A stretch of 64,000 nt of DNA, taken from positions 62,001 through 126,000 of the forward strand of contig FCNS01000014.1 of the NCBI GenBank assembly GCA_900045905.1. Reading direction: 5' to 3'. The stretch comes from Clostridiales bacterium CHKCI001. GTDB taxonomy: Bacteria; Bacillota; Clostridia; Lachnospirales; Lachnospiraceae. Within the stretch, counting starts at the first letter, position 1. Each line of letters begins with the position of its first letter. This document shows, piece by piece, positions 55,817 through 64,000 of this stretch. The notes beneath the pieces were generated by a model. That model worked only from the letters and a program-made list of their open reading frames with translations, was not told where the DNA came from and did no database searches. The position numbers and the translations under genes are program-made.

Positions 55817-56599
55817 TTAATAATCGCTATTCAGAATATCGCAAAGAATTTTTTCCACGGAATCGGTTCGATTTGTAGCATATTGTTCAACTCCCATTGC
55901 ACATGGAATCATTGCATAACTAGTTCCCGCTGCCTGAAGCATTTCGATATCATTATATTCATCCCCAAATGCGATACATTCTTCTTTTGATATATGCATA
56001 CAGTTCATTAGAGTGCTAAGTCCAATTCCCTTGTTAGTATTTGGAGCAATAAAATCAAACCAACAGGTTCCAGAAGTAACTACTTTAATTTTTTGATCGA
56101 ATAGTTGTTGAAAAGTAGAAGCATAATAGGAATTTCCTCTTGGATCATATCCAGCGAGTTTCAAAAATGGTTCTTGAACAGAAAGAATATTATCTACAAT
56201 TGTGACGTCGTTTCGAACAATATTTTGAATTCGATTGATAAATTCAGGATTTTTATTTTCAATATAATGTGTTTTTTCACATGAAAGCAAAATATTTAAC
56301 TCGGGTCTTTTTTGCATTTCTTTCATAATTTCCAATCCAAGTTCATGTTGAATTAATCCACGATAGATTACTTTATTGTTATAAACGCAGAGAGAACCAT
56401 TTTCGGCGATATAGGAAATTTCATTTTGAATTGGAACAAACATTCGCTGAATGTTTTGGTATTGACGTCCACTTGCAACCGCAAATGCAATATTTTTTGA
56501 ACGCAATTCTTTTACAAGTTCAATAAATCCATCTGGAAGCTGCTGAGCTCCATTTTTTAAGATGGTACCGTCTAAATCACTGATAATTAATTTAACCAT
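55817..56599 (-). CDS. Cof-type HAD phosphatase
   Basis: 260 residues. HAD motif I LIISDLDGTIL (residues about 4-14), motif II VASGRQ, motif III Lys and motif IV AFGDEYNDIEML. Large C2 cap domain between. A general sugar-phosphate or cofactor phosphatase; the real substrate is not evident. Single gene convergent with the HD gene. Confidence 0.9.
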   Translation of the reverse strand: MVKLIISDLDGTILKNGAQQLPDGFIELVKELRSKNIAFAVASGRQYQNIQRMFVPIQNEISYIAENGSLCVYNNKVIYRGLIQHELGLEIMKEMQKRPELNILLSCEKTHYIENKNPEFINRIQNIVRNDVTIVDNILSVQEPFLKLAGYDPRGNSYYASTFQQLFDQKIKVVTSGTCWFDFIAPNTNKGIGLSTLMNCMHISKEECIAFGDEYNDIEMLQAAGTSYAMIPCAMGVEQYATNRTDSVEKILCDILNSDY

Positions 56600-56724
56600 A
56601 ATTAGGATTTCCTTTCAAAGTCTGTGGAAGTATTTAAACATAGTATAGTGCTTTTTTTAGGAGGAATCAATTAAGAATTTGTATAAATAAAGAAAAAGAA
56701 AAGTGAAATAGACAAAACTAGATA

Positions 56725-56754
56725 TGGACAATATTTATGTAAAAAAGGTATAAT
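56725..56754 (+). promoter_or_regulatory. Promoter of the kinase-like gene
   Basis: TGGACA (56725-56730), 18 bases, TATAAT (56749-56754). Confidence 0.55.
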
Positions 56755-56814
56755 AAAAAATAATCAAATTTACAGTGCTGAGAAGCTTCTGATAGAAATA
56801 GAGGAGGAAACGTT

Positions 56815-57828
56815 TTGAAGCGATTATTAAATAAGAGAAGATGGATGTTGATTGCAATAGCTTTTGTAGAAGTAATTATTTTATTTCTTGTACTAATTTT
56901 AACAAAAAATATGACAGTATTTCGGATTATGTTAGTTGGTGGATTAGTCGTAATTGGTTTAGCATTATACCAAAATCGAGTAAATGAGGATTATTTGACA
57001 GAAACAATGCAGGAATTATCTAACTTAATCGCACAGATAACTTCGCAAAAAGATGCTGTTTTGTCTATAAGTTCAAAAGATACCTTGATGGAAAAATTGC
57101 AAAGTCAGATACGAAAGCTTGCAGGTATATTACGAACACAGAAGCGATATCGAAATGGAAATGAAACGACGGCGATACTTGCTAATTTATCAGAACAATT
57201 GAAAACTGCTGCTGGAGAGTTACAAATGTACAGTGATTTTCTTCAAGAACCTGATCTGCTGGAAGAAGAAAGAGAAGAGTACATGGAGATTATGGAGAAG
57301 ACGATTCACAAGTTTACATTTTCAGCAGAGAGTATGATCAAAATGTCACGACTGGAAACTGGTCTGATTCGACTTCATCCAAAGCTCACAGATTTAAAGG
57401 AGACAATTATAGACGCAGTTATGAAAATGCATTATCCAGCAAAGATGCGTCATATTGAAATTATATGGAATGAGCCAGTAAAAGAAATAAATGCAATTCA
57501 TGATCCATATTGGACCGTAGAAGCAATAGGAGATATTTTAGATAATGCGATTAAGTATTCTCCACAGGGGAGTCAAATTATTGTGTCACTAAATGTTTAT
57601 AAGCGGTTTGCAAGGATTGATATTCAGGATCAGGGGAAGGGAGTTCCAGAAGAAGAGCAAGCAAAAATTTTCCAGATGTTCTATCGGGGAAGTAATATTA
57701 AAGAAGAGGAAGGGACTGGAATTGGGTTGTATCTATGTAGAAAAGTAATTATGGATCAGAATGGATATGTGGAAGTAAAATCGGATCAAAATGGAAGTAA
57801 ATTTTCAATTTTTCTTCCATGTGATTAA
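56815..57828 (+). CDS. Sensor histidine kinase-like protein lacking the phosphoacceptor histidine
   Basis: 337 residues, TTG start behind GAGGAGG. Two membrane segments (about 11-30 and 35-52) with almost no outer loop. In the dimerisation helix the usual S-H-E/Q-L-K-T-P is S126-E127-Q-L-K-T-A: Glu replaces the phosphoacceptor His, and Ala replaces the Pro. The HATPase_c domain looks intact, with N box DILDNAIKYS, G1 DQGKGVPE and G2 GTGIGLYLC. Neighbour of an OmpR-type regulator. It may act as a phosphatase, an allosteric partner of another kinase, or be inactive. Confidence 0.82.
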   Translation: MKRLLNKRRWMLIAIAFVEVIILFLVLILTKNMTVFRIMLVGGLVVIGLALYQNRVNEDYLTETMQELSNLIAQITSQKDAVLSISSKDTLMEKLQSQIRKLAGILRTQKRYRNGNETTAILANLSEQLKTAAGELQMYSDFLQEPDLLEEEREEYMEIMEKTIHKFTFSAESMIKMSRLETGLIRLHPKLTDLKETIIDAVMKMHYPAKMRHIEIIWNEPVKEINAIHDPYWTVEAIGDILDNAIKYSPQGSQIIVSLNVYKRFARIDIQDQGKGVPEEEQAKIFQMFYRGSNIKEEEGTGIGLYLCRKVIMDQNGYVEVKSDQNGSKFSIFLPCD

Positions 57829-57855
57829 GTCAGTTTTGAATAGGAAATTCTGCCC

Positions 57856-57884
57856 TTGTGACATTTATGATTTTTTGGTATACT
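57856..57884 (+). promoter_or_regulatory. Promoter of the response regulator gene
   Basis: TTGTGA (57856-57861), 17 bases, TATACT (57879-57884). It would let the regulator be transcribed apart from the kinase-like gene. Confidence 0.6.
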
Positions 57885-57991
57885 AAAACAAATCAGTCAT
57901 TTCAAAATAATAGGTATCATGGGGCGGAATACTATTTGTCGGGTAACCCATAAATATATTATTGGAAATCCAAGAATAGAATGGAGAGAGT

Positions 57992-58681
57992 ATGGCTAAT
58001 ATTTTAATCGTGGAAGATGATTATATATTAAATAGAGGAATACAGATTGCATTAAAAAAGGATGGACATGAAGTGGTAGGAGCATACAGCTTTTTTGAAG
58101 GAGTAGAATTTCTGGTAAAGATGCAATTTGATTTATTTCTATTAGATATTAATTTACCAGATGGAAATGGAATTGCTTTTTGTAAAAAGCTTCGAGAAAA
58201 ATCAAGCAGTCCAGTTTTATTTTTAACAGCAAATGATACAGAAGAAGAAATGTTAGAGGGATATGAGGCAGGTTGTGATGATTATATTGCGAAGCCATTT
58301 TCAATTGCGGTACTTCGAAAGAAGATTCAAGTATTACTGAAACGAATAAATTCAGAACATAAGAAAAAAAGTATTTTACAATTTGGAGATTTAGAGATTG
58401 ACAGAGAACAGATGATTGTCAGAAAATCAGGAGAGGAAGTTCATCTTACAGGAAAAGAATATAGTTTATTGGAATACTTAGCCCTTCGACAGGGGAAAGT
58501 ATTGACAAGACGAGTTCTACTGGAACAGGTCTGGGATGTGGACAGCAATTTTATTGATGAAAATACATTGAGTGTCCATGTCAGAAGGCTTCGCCAAAAA
58601 TTAGAAAAAGACCCTAAAAATCCTGTTTATATCGTCACTGTATTTGGAATTGGCTATATCTTTGGAAAGGAATTGCCATGA
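57992..58681 (+). CDS. OmpR-family response regulator
   Basis: 229 residues. Complete receiver (acidic pair VEDDY, phosphoacceptor in LFLLDINLPDGNG, Lys in IAKPFS) and winged-helix output domain ending TVFGIGYIFG. The receiver keeps all phosphorylation residues even though the adjacent kinase-like protein lacks its His, so another kinase or acetyl phosphate may serve it. 163 bases separate it from the kinase-like gene. Confidence 0.9.
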   Translation: MANILIVEDDYILNRGIQIALKKDGHEVVGAYSFFEGVEFLVKMQFDLFLLDINLPDGNGIAFCKKLREKSSSPVLFLTANDTEEEMLEGYEAGCDDYIAKPFSIAVLRKKIQVLLKRINSEHKKKSILQFGDLEIDREQMIVRKSGEEVHLTGKEYSLLEYLALRQGKVLTRRVLLEQVWDVDSNFIDENTLSVHVRRLRQKLEKDPKNPVYIVTVFGIGYIFGKELP

Positions 58682-58730
58682 AAAAATAAATAAAATGCTT
58701 AGCTTGGTATAGAAGAAAGGGAAGAAGAGG

Positions 58731-59576
58731 ATGATTCAAATTGTTACAGATTCTGCTTCAGATATTACACTGAAGCAAGCTGAAGAAATGAATGTACAAA
58801 TTGTACCGTTAACAATTCTATTTGAAGATGGAGTATGTCCACAGGAGACGGATGAAGACTTTCAAATCTTTTATGAACGTCTTATGAAAGAAAATGGGTT
58901 GCCTAAAACAAGCCAGCCAACTCCAAATAAATATTTGGAAATCTTCCGCTTAGCAAAGGCAGTTGGAGATGAGGTGCTTGTCATTACTTTATCGGGGGGA
59001 TTAAGCGGGACGGTGCAGTCAGCAAGATTGGCAAAAGATTTGGCTGAATATGAAAGAATTGAAATTATTGACTCAAAACAGGCTATTTTAACACAACGTA
59101 TGCTGGTAGAATATGCAGTTCGATTAAGAGATCAGGGAAGAACGTTAGATGAAATTACGGAATTAGTATTGAAACAAAGAGAGAAACTAACGGTTTTTGG
59201 TATGCTGGATACTCTTACTTATTTAAAAAAAGGAGGAAGAATACCTGCAAGCATGGCATTGCTCGGTAATTTACTTCGCATAAAACCAGTTATTATATTA
59301 AAGAATAGTGTGCTGGAGCAACTTGGGAAAGCAAGGGGGCGTAAAGATGGGCTGAAGATGCTTTGTGCACAAATGGAACATGCAGAGATTGATTTGAGCT
59401 TTCCAGTATATTTTGGATATACATTGGATCCAAAGCCAACAAAGCAATTTCAAGCAGAAATGGAGCAAAAATTCCAACTAAAAAATACAAAACTATATCC
59501 AGTAGGAGGCGTAATTGGAACGCATGTAGGTCCAAATTGTGTGGCAGTAGCTTTTGCAATAAAGGAGAAACAATAA
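58731..59576 (+). CDS. DegV-family fatty-acid-binding protein
   Basis: 281 residues. Starts IQIVTDSASDITLKQAEEMN, the typical DegV opening; TSQPTPNKY and ITLSGGLSGTVQSARLAKD line the lipid site. FakB-like members present fatty acids to the FakA kinase for phospholipid synthesis. Which fatty acid it binds is not evident. Confidence 0.9.
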   Translation: MIQIVTDSASDITLKQAEEMNVQIVPLTILFEDGVCPQETDEDFQIFYERLMKENGLPKTSQPTPNKYLEIFRLAKAVGDEVLVITLSGGLSGTVQSARLAKDLAEYERIEIIDSKQAILTQRMLVEYAVRLRDQGRTLDEITELVLKQREKLTVFGMLDTLTYLKKGGRIPASMALLGNLLRIKPVIILKNSVLEQLGKARGRKDGLKMLCAQMEHAEIDLSFPVYFGYTLDPKPTKQFQAEMEQKFQLKNTKLYPVGGVIGTHVGPNCVAVAFAIKEKQ

Positions 59577-59605
59577 GTAACTTTATCTAGGAGAAGAGGA
59601 ACTCA

Positions 59606-60382
59606 ATGAAAAAAATATTAGTAGCAACATTAGTGGTAGTATTTCTTTTATCGGGATGTGGAAAAATGCAGGAAATTCCTGAATTACAAGCTCAAGATAC
59701 AATGTATAATGAAGCAGTTTATTTAGAATTTCCTCGTATGGCAGGTGGAACAAGGGACGGATATACTACAGTATTTTCTGATATCGGTTTGGATGGTATA
59801 AAAGAATATTTGACGATTTATGCGCAGGAAAATGAAACAAATCAAATTGAGGTAGTAGATGAAAATAAAATAGTTGTGGAAGTTCCAATGGAAGATGGAA
59901 AAAAATCTCTTATGTATTTGACAGAACAACCTGAGTTAAAAAATGGTTCTGGTAAAGAAGCAGAAACATATGAACATGCCTATTTATTTTCAGGTTTTGA
60001 GACTAAAATTAATAGTAAAGTAAAAGATGTTACACATGTGATTCTGCCGTTTCATTTAATGGAAGATGAGAATTTAGAAAGTCCACTTGATACAGTAGAA
60101 GTTGGAAAACAATATAAAGTAGCTTATTCAATGGAACAATTTCGATTATTCTATAAAAGATATTGTGAAAATTATGGAGTTAAATATGAAGAATGTGTAA
60201 ATATGCAGCCAGAAATGGGACGACTCGAAATTCAGTATCCATTAATTCGTTCAGATGCAGAAAGAGATTTAACAAATCTGGATAAGAATCGGATTACCCA
60301 GACTCTCGTTATGGTATTTCGGCAGGAAGGAGAACAATTAACATTTACAATTGAAATTGAATCTGCAAAGCGAGGCGAGTAA
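59606..60382 (+). CDS. Lipoprotein of unknown function
   Basis: 258 residues. Lipobox LLSGC with Cys at about residue 18, then a soluble domain of mixed character with no motif I recognise. Between DegV and a Cof phosphatase in an apparent operon. No other inference is justified. Confidence 0.75.
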   Translation: MKKILVATLVVVFLLSGCGKMQEIPELQAQDTMYNEAVYLEFPRMAGGTRDGYTTVFSDIGLDGIKEYLTIYAQENETNQIEVVDENKIVVEVPMEDGKKSLMYLTEQPELKNGSGKEAETYEHAYLFSGFETKINSKVKDVTHVILPFHLMEDENLESPLDTVEVGKQYKVAYSMEQFRLFYKRYCENYGVKYEECVNMQPEMGRLEIQYPLIRSDAERDLTNLDKNRITQTLVMVFRQEGEQLTFTIEIESAKRGE

Positions 60383-60405
60383 AAAGATATAAGGAGAGAG
60401 CAAGG

Positions 60406-61233
60406 ATGAGTATTCGATTAATAGCAGTGGATTTAGATGGAACCTTTTTAAGAGAGGATCATATCACAGTATCGCAGCGTAATATTCAAGCAATAAAGTT
60501 GGCTGCAGAAAAGGGAGTCATTCCAGTAATTGCGAGTGGACGTACATTGTCAATTATGAGAAATGTTATAAAACAAGTGCCGTTTATTCAATATGCGGTT
60601 ATTTCTAATGGCGCATCTGCTTTAGAGATTGGCGTGGACAAGCCAATGTTTGTGGATGGTATTCCATATGAAAAATGGGTAAAAATCTGTAATATTATGC
60701 AAAAAAATTATTCAATTTATGAGATATTCTATAATACCAAAAGTTATATGGAAAAGGACATGTTGAGCCAATATAAGAATCCCTATTTAACGAAAGAATT
60801 TTTGGAAGATTTGAAATCAGGAATTACCGCCTGTGATAATTTTAAAGAAGATCTAAAAGGATGTACAATAGAAAAAATTAGTTCCATTTATACACCAGAA
60901 GAATTTTGTGATTCATTGGAAAAAGAAATTCTACAATATCAAGATATGGAAATTACTACATCTGTACCTGGAAATATGGAATTAAATATGGGAGGAGTGA
61001 ATAAAGGAACAGGTTTAAAACGACTCTGTGATATATTAAAAATTCAGGCAAATGAGGTTATGGCATTTGGAGATGCAGATAATGATTGTGCAATGCTCCA
61101 ATGGGCAGGATACTCATTTGCAATGGGAAATGCTTCTGAGGAAGTCAAAAAATGTGCAAAATACATAGCTGATACCAATATAAATGATGGAGTTGCAAAA
61201 GCAATTGAAACATATGTTTTAAGAGAGGAGTAA
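60406..61233 (+). CDS. Cof-type HAD phosphatase
   Basis: 275 residues. HAD motifs LIAVDLDGTFL, VIASGRTLS, and MAFGDADNDCAML, with a C2B-type cap. A paralogue of the protein at 55817-56599. Five bases before the esterase gene, so probably one operon; sugar-phosphate dephosphorylation is a likely but unproven role. Confidence 0.9.
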   Translation: MSIRLIAVDLDGTFLREDHITVSQRNIQAIKLAAEKGVIPVIASGRTLSIMRNVIKQVPFIQYAVISNGASALEIGVDKPMFVDGIPYEKWVKICNIMQKNYSIYEIFYNTKSYMEKDMLSQYKNPYLTKEFLEDLKSGITACDNFKEDLKGCTIEKISSIYTPEEFCDSLEKEILQYQDMEITTSVPGNMELNMGGVNKGTGLKRLCDILKIQANEVMAFGDADNDCAMLQWAGYSFAMGNASEEVKKCAKYIADTNINDGVAKAIETYVLREE

Positions 61234-61238
61234 AATAA

Positions 61239-62039
61239 ATGGCATTACTTCATGTAAACTTTTTCTCAGATGTGCTGGGGATGTGTATGAATATGGATGT
61301 AATTTTACCACAACAAACAAAAAACCAGATTGGAATGAAAGGAACTCGTAAAAATGGAAAAATTCCAACACTTTATTTACTGCATGGAATGAGCGATGAT
61401 CATACGATTTGGCAGAGACGTACTTCCATTGAGAGATATGTAAGTGAAATGGGAATTGCTGTTATTATGCCAACGACGCATTTGGGATGGTATACAAATA
61501 CTGCATATGGATTGAATTATTGGACATTCATTTCCAAAGAACTTCCAATGATTTGTCGTTCTTTCTTTGCTAATTTGTCGGAACGCAGAGAGGATACTTT
61601 TGTAGCAGGGCTGTCTATGGGAGGATACGGAGCATTTAAGTTGGCACTTGGGGCGTCTGATACGTTTGGAGCAGCTGCATCATTGTCTGGTGCATTAAAT
61701 GCAAGAAGAAGAGAAACAGATTCTCATGCTAGAACAAATCGTACCTTTTGGGAGGGGGTTTTTGGTCCACTGGATCAAATAAAGGGAAGTTCCAATGATT
61801 TAATGACCCTTGCAGAGCAGTTGAAGCAGTCAGGAAAACCATTGCCAAAATTATTTATGTGGTGTGGGACAGAAGATTTCCTGTTTGAAGAAAATGAGAT
61901 GATGTATCAATATTTTAAAGAAATGGGATTTGATGTAACATATACAAAAGGATCTGGAGGTCACCAATGGGAATGCTGGGATGAACAAATTCAAAATATA
62001 TTGAAATGGCTGCCAATTCAACCAGAGAACAATGAATGA
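61239..62039 (+). CDS. Alpha/beta-hydrolase esterase (EstA/esterase D-like)
   Basis: 266 residues. Nucleophile elbow GLSMGGYGAF (Ser about residue 128), oxyanion-hole region LLHGMSDDHTIW, late acid MWCGTEDFLF and His in SGGHQWECWD. Resembles tributyrin esterase/S-formylglutathione hydrolase-type and acetyl-xylan-type carbohydrate esterases. No signal peptide, so a cytoplasmic short-chain esterase is likely. Confidence 0.85.
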   Translation: MALLHVNFFSDVLGMCMNMDVILPQQTKNQIGMKGTRKNGKIPTLYLLHGMSDDHTIWQRRTSIERYVSEMGIAVIMPTTHLGWYTNTAYGLNYWTFISKELPMICRSFFANLSERREDTFVAGLSMGGYGAFKLALGASDTFGAAASLSGALNARRRETDSHARTNRTFWEGVFGPLDQIKGSSNDLMTLAEQLKQSGKPLPKLFMWCGTEDFLFEENEMMYQYFKEMGFDVTYTKGSGGHQWECWDEQIQNILKWLPIQPENNE

Positions 62040-62196
62040 AATTCTTTTAGGATGTAAGCAATAAATTGGGTACGGAGTAGGTGGCGAATAAGTGGTATTT
62101 TCTGATTTTACATAAATATTGCAAAGATATAACACCAAAACGATGGTGAAAAATATAATAGTAATATAAGATGTGAAAAAAGAAAGGGATACTTAT

Positions 62197-62436
62197 ATGA
62201 AACGGATGCCATCTAAACTGTATAATCAAATTGGAAAACACCCGAAAATATTTTTAATATTACATATGGCTATTTGGTTTACTAGTAGCTTTATTCTTCA
62301 ATATATACCAGTGTTGTTATTCCATGTAAATTATGTCGAAGCATTGGTAGTAATGTTGACAGTAAGTTGTACATTCACAATTATAATAGGATATATGATG
62401 GGGATATTAATTTTATTGAATTATAAAGAAAAATAG
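62197..62436 (+). CDS. Small membrane protein
   Basis: 79 residues with two hydrophobic segments (IFLILHMAIWFTSSFILQYI and a second glycine/isoleucine-rich one near the C-terminus). AAAGGG precedes the ATG at 62197. I do not recognise the family. Confidence 0.6.
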   Translation: MKRMPSKLYNQIGKHPKIFLILHMAIWFTSSFILQYIPVLLFHVNYVEALVVMLTVSCTFTIIIGYMMGILILLNYKEK

Positions 62437-62469
62437 CGGTTAAGTGAAGGAAAGCTTTTGGTAATTAAT

Positions 62470-62539
62470 AAAACAAAATTCTTATGTATAAAAAGTAGTG
62501 TGATTACTTCTTTGAAATATCTAAGAATTTTGTTTTTTT
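62470..62539. terminator. Terminator before the CpsB-like gene
   Basis: AAACAAAATTCTTA pairs with TAAGAATTTTGTTT, enclosing an inner AGTAGTGTGATTACT hairpin; T-run follows. Confidence 0.8.
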
Positions 62540-62599
62540 ATATATAATGATTTGTTAGAAACTAATAGGAAATTGCCTTTATTTACATTAAAAAAATGC

Positions 62600-62628
62600 T
62601 TGAAAAAGTGATAATATATGCTTATAAT
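62600..62628 (+). promoter_or_regulatory. Promoter of the CpsB-like gene
   Basis: TTGAAA (62600-62605), 17 bases, TATAAT (62623-62628). Confidence 0.7.
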
Positions 62629-62679
62629 TAGAAAAGAGTAATTCTGTGAAGATGTATTGAAAGAGGAGAAAACGGCTAT

Positions 62680-63414
62680 ATGATTGACTTACATACTCAT
62701 ATTCTTCCTGGCATTGACGATGGCTCCCCTTCATTAGAGGAATCATTGGCAATGGCTGATATGGCAGTGAATAGCGGAGTAGATACAATTGTTGCTACAT
62801 CTCATGCTTGTAGTAATAATGTAAATACACAAAGATACTGGGATGCTTATCAGCAATTAAAAGATGCACTGGAAAAGCGTCATATTCCATTAAAATTAAT
62901 ATGTGGAATGGAGATTTTTCTGACAGAAGATGCATTAGAGGCGATTGAGAATAAGAGTTTATTATCCATCAATAATACAAAATATCTTCTGGTAGAATTT
63001 GACTTTGAGGAAGAGGCGTGGGTGGCAGAGTATTATCTGCAAATATTGAAAGAAGCGGGATATCATCCAATTATTGCCCATCCGGAACGGTATCATTTTA
63101 TGCAAAGAGATCCGTCACTGGCCTATTATTGGGTACAGCAGGATTATGTACTACAGGCAAATAAAGATAGTATATTAGGAAGATTTGGAAGCAACTGTCA
63201 GAGATTAGCGATCGAATTTTTGAATCATAATTTAATTCAGGTTGTAGCAAGTGATGCACATGGAATACGAAGGAGAACGCCTCGCATGAATGGAATACAG
63301 GCATTATTAAAAAATGAATTTTCACCATTATATGCAAATATGTTTCTAAATGAAAACCCTAGACGAATTATTCAGGGAGAAGAGGTCTATACATTCCCGC
63401 CGAGATTATTTTAA
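62680..63414 (+). CDS. CpsB/YwqE-type PHP-domain tyrosine-protein phosphatase
   Basis: 244 residues. PHP metal motifs: MIDLHTHILPGIDDGS (HxH), TSHAC, GMEIF, IAHPERYH and VASDAHGIRRRTP. This is the CpsB/CapC pattern, a manganese-dependent phosphatase acting on the tyrosine kinase that controls capsule or exopolysaccharide chain length. An exopolysaccharide cluster may continue to the right of the window. Confidence 0.9.
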   Translation: MIDLHTHILPGIDDGSPSLEESLAMADMAVNSGVDTIVATSHACSNNVNTQRYWDAYQQLKDALEKRHIPLKLICGMEIFLTEDALEAIENKSLLSINNTKYLLVEFDFEEEAWVAEYYLQILKEAGYHPIIAHPERYHFMQRDPSLAYYWVQQDYVLQANKDSILGRFGSNCQRLAIEFLNHNLIQVVASDAHGIRRRTPRMNGIQALLKNEFSPLYANMFLNENPRRIIQGEEVYTFPPRLF

Positions 63415-63448
63415 AATAAAACATACAGAGGAGAGAAAGGAAGAAGGA

Positions 63449-64000
63449 ATGAAACTAGTACGTTGGCTCGTTTTTGTTGCAGCAATTGGAACAACAGCGT
63501 TGTTTATAGTATTTTGGGAATTTTGGGTTAAAAAACAAGATACCACGGGACCAGTCATCACTTGTGAAGAAGAGGATTATTCTGTTTCAATTGATGCCAC
63601 AGAGAAAAAATTATTAGATGGAGTAGAAGCTTGGGACGAAGAAGATGGAGATGTGACCGATTCGCTTTTGATTGAGAAAAAAGAAATTATTCCTGATACA
63701 AAAGATTTTATTCTTACGTGTGTAGCTATGGATTCTAGTAATAATGTCTCCAAATATGAGCGTACCATCACCTATGAGGATTATCATTCTCCTCATTTTC
63801 AAGCAGAACAACCACTGCGATTTGTAATTGGAGATGAAGGCTCTCTGCTTAACAATTTTAAGGCAGAAGATTGTGTGGAAGGAGATATTACCAATCGAAT
63901 TAAACTAGAAAGAACAAGTGGAAGTTCAAATGGAGAGGGAATACAAACATATGAATTATCAGTGACCAATAGTTTAGGAGATGCAGCTACACTTCCAATA
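63449..64000 (+). CDS. Membrane-anchored surface protein with HYR/DUF5011-like Ig domains (cut by window edge)
   Basis: 184 codons present, open to the window end, starting at the ATG behind GGAAGAAGG. One transmembrane segment (about 4-24: VRWLVFVAAIGTTALFIVFW) and then repeated extracellular modules. The block DGVEAWDEEDGDVTDSLLI followed by a Cys/Ala/Met-Asp-Ser-Ser-Asn-Asn-Val pattern is typical of DUF5011/HYR-like Ig repeats that start with D-x-E-D-G-D-x-T. A second such block begins near 63855. Encoded after the CpsB-like gene; perhaps part of a surface polysaccharide or adhesion locus. Confidence 0.7.
   Translation, partial: MKLVRWLVFVAAIGTTALFIVFWEFWVKKQDTTGPVITCEEEDYSVSIDATEKKLLDGVEAWDEEDGDVTDSLLIEKKEIIPDTKDFILTCVAMDSSNNVSKYERTITYEDYHSPHFQAEQPLRFVIGDEGSLLNNFKAEDCVEGDITNRIKLERTSGSSNGEGIQTYELSVTNSLGDAATLPI

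Overview
The window is AT-rich chromosomal DNA from a Gram-positive anaerobe. Several traits fit a gut Firmicute of the Lachnospiraceae type (Clostridium cluster XIVa): strong GGAGG ribosome sites, perfect TTGACA-N17-TATAAT promoters, type III plus type I glutamine synthetase, an archaeal-type aspartyl-tRNA synthetase joined to gatCAB under a T-box, an anaerobic sulfatase-maturating enzyme, ChW and Big_2 surface repeats, and a PIN-PhoH protein. The genus cannot be fixed from sequence reading alone. I see no prophage, insertion sequence, CRISPR array, rRNA or tRNA gene.

Layout. 1-5 kb: F1Fo ATP synthase operon on the minus strand (atpB-E-F-H-A-G-D, atpD cut by the window edge). 5.6-9.4 kb: a KdpDE-like two-component system fused in one operon to a Ktr potassium uptake system. 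9.6-13.3 kb: surface proteins (PrcB-like lipoprotein, Big_2/ChW protein, transglutaminase-like protein). 13.9-16.2 kb: a YbhJ-type aconitase-family hydratase. 16.4-28.9 kb: a catabolic island for beta-1,3-galactosyl-N-acetylhexosamine, with GH112 phosphorylase, anSME, TauE-type exporter, Cys-type sulfatase, AraC regulator, sugar ABC transporter, nucleotidyltransferase and N-acetylhexosamine kinase. 29-50 kb: a run of glutamine-linked genes (purF, glnN, pyrG, gltB, gltD, glnA, an ANTAR regulator, aspS and gatCAB). 50-55.7 kb: MarR/MATE, YitT, C_GCAxxG_C_C, PIN-PhoH and HD-domain genes. 55.8-62 kb: HAD phosphatases, a histidine-kinase-like protein with a response regulator, DegV, a lipoprotein and an esterase. 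62.7-64 kb: a CpsB-type phosphatase and the start of a surface protein.

How it fits together. The 16-29 kb island reads as one pathway. The ABC importer takes up a galacto-N-biose or lacto-N-biose type disaccharide, probably sulfated. A sulfatase without a signal peptide desulfates it in the cytoplasm after activation by anSME. The TauE-like permease may export the released anion. GH112 phosphorolysis gives galactose-1-phosphate and HexNAc, and the kinase and nucleotidyltransferase process the sugar phosphates. The 29-50 kb block makes glutamine and spends its amide nitrogen on purines, CTP, glutamate and Asn-tRNA. Both glutamine synthetase genes have a terminator hairpin directly after the promoter, an ANTAR-domain protein lies next to glnA, and the transamidation operon has a T-box whose specifier region reads both GAA and AAC.

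The least explained signals are a short dispersed repeat that follows intrinsic terminators at five places, a 90-nt rod-like inverted repeat between the T-box terminator and aspS, and a kinase that has lost its phosphoacceptor histidine.
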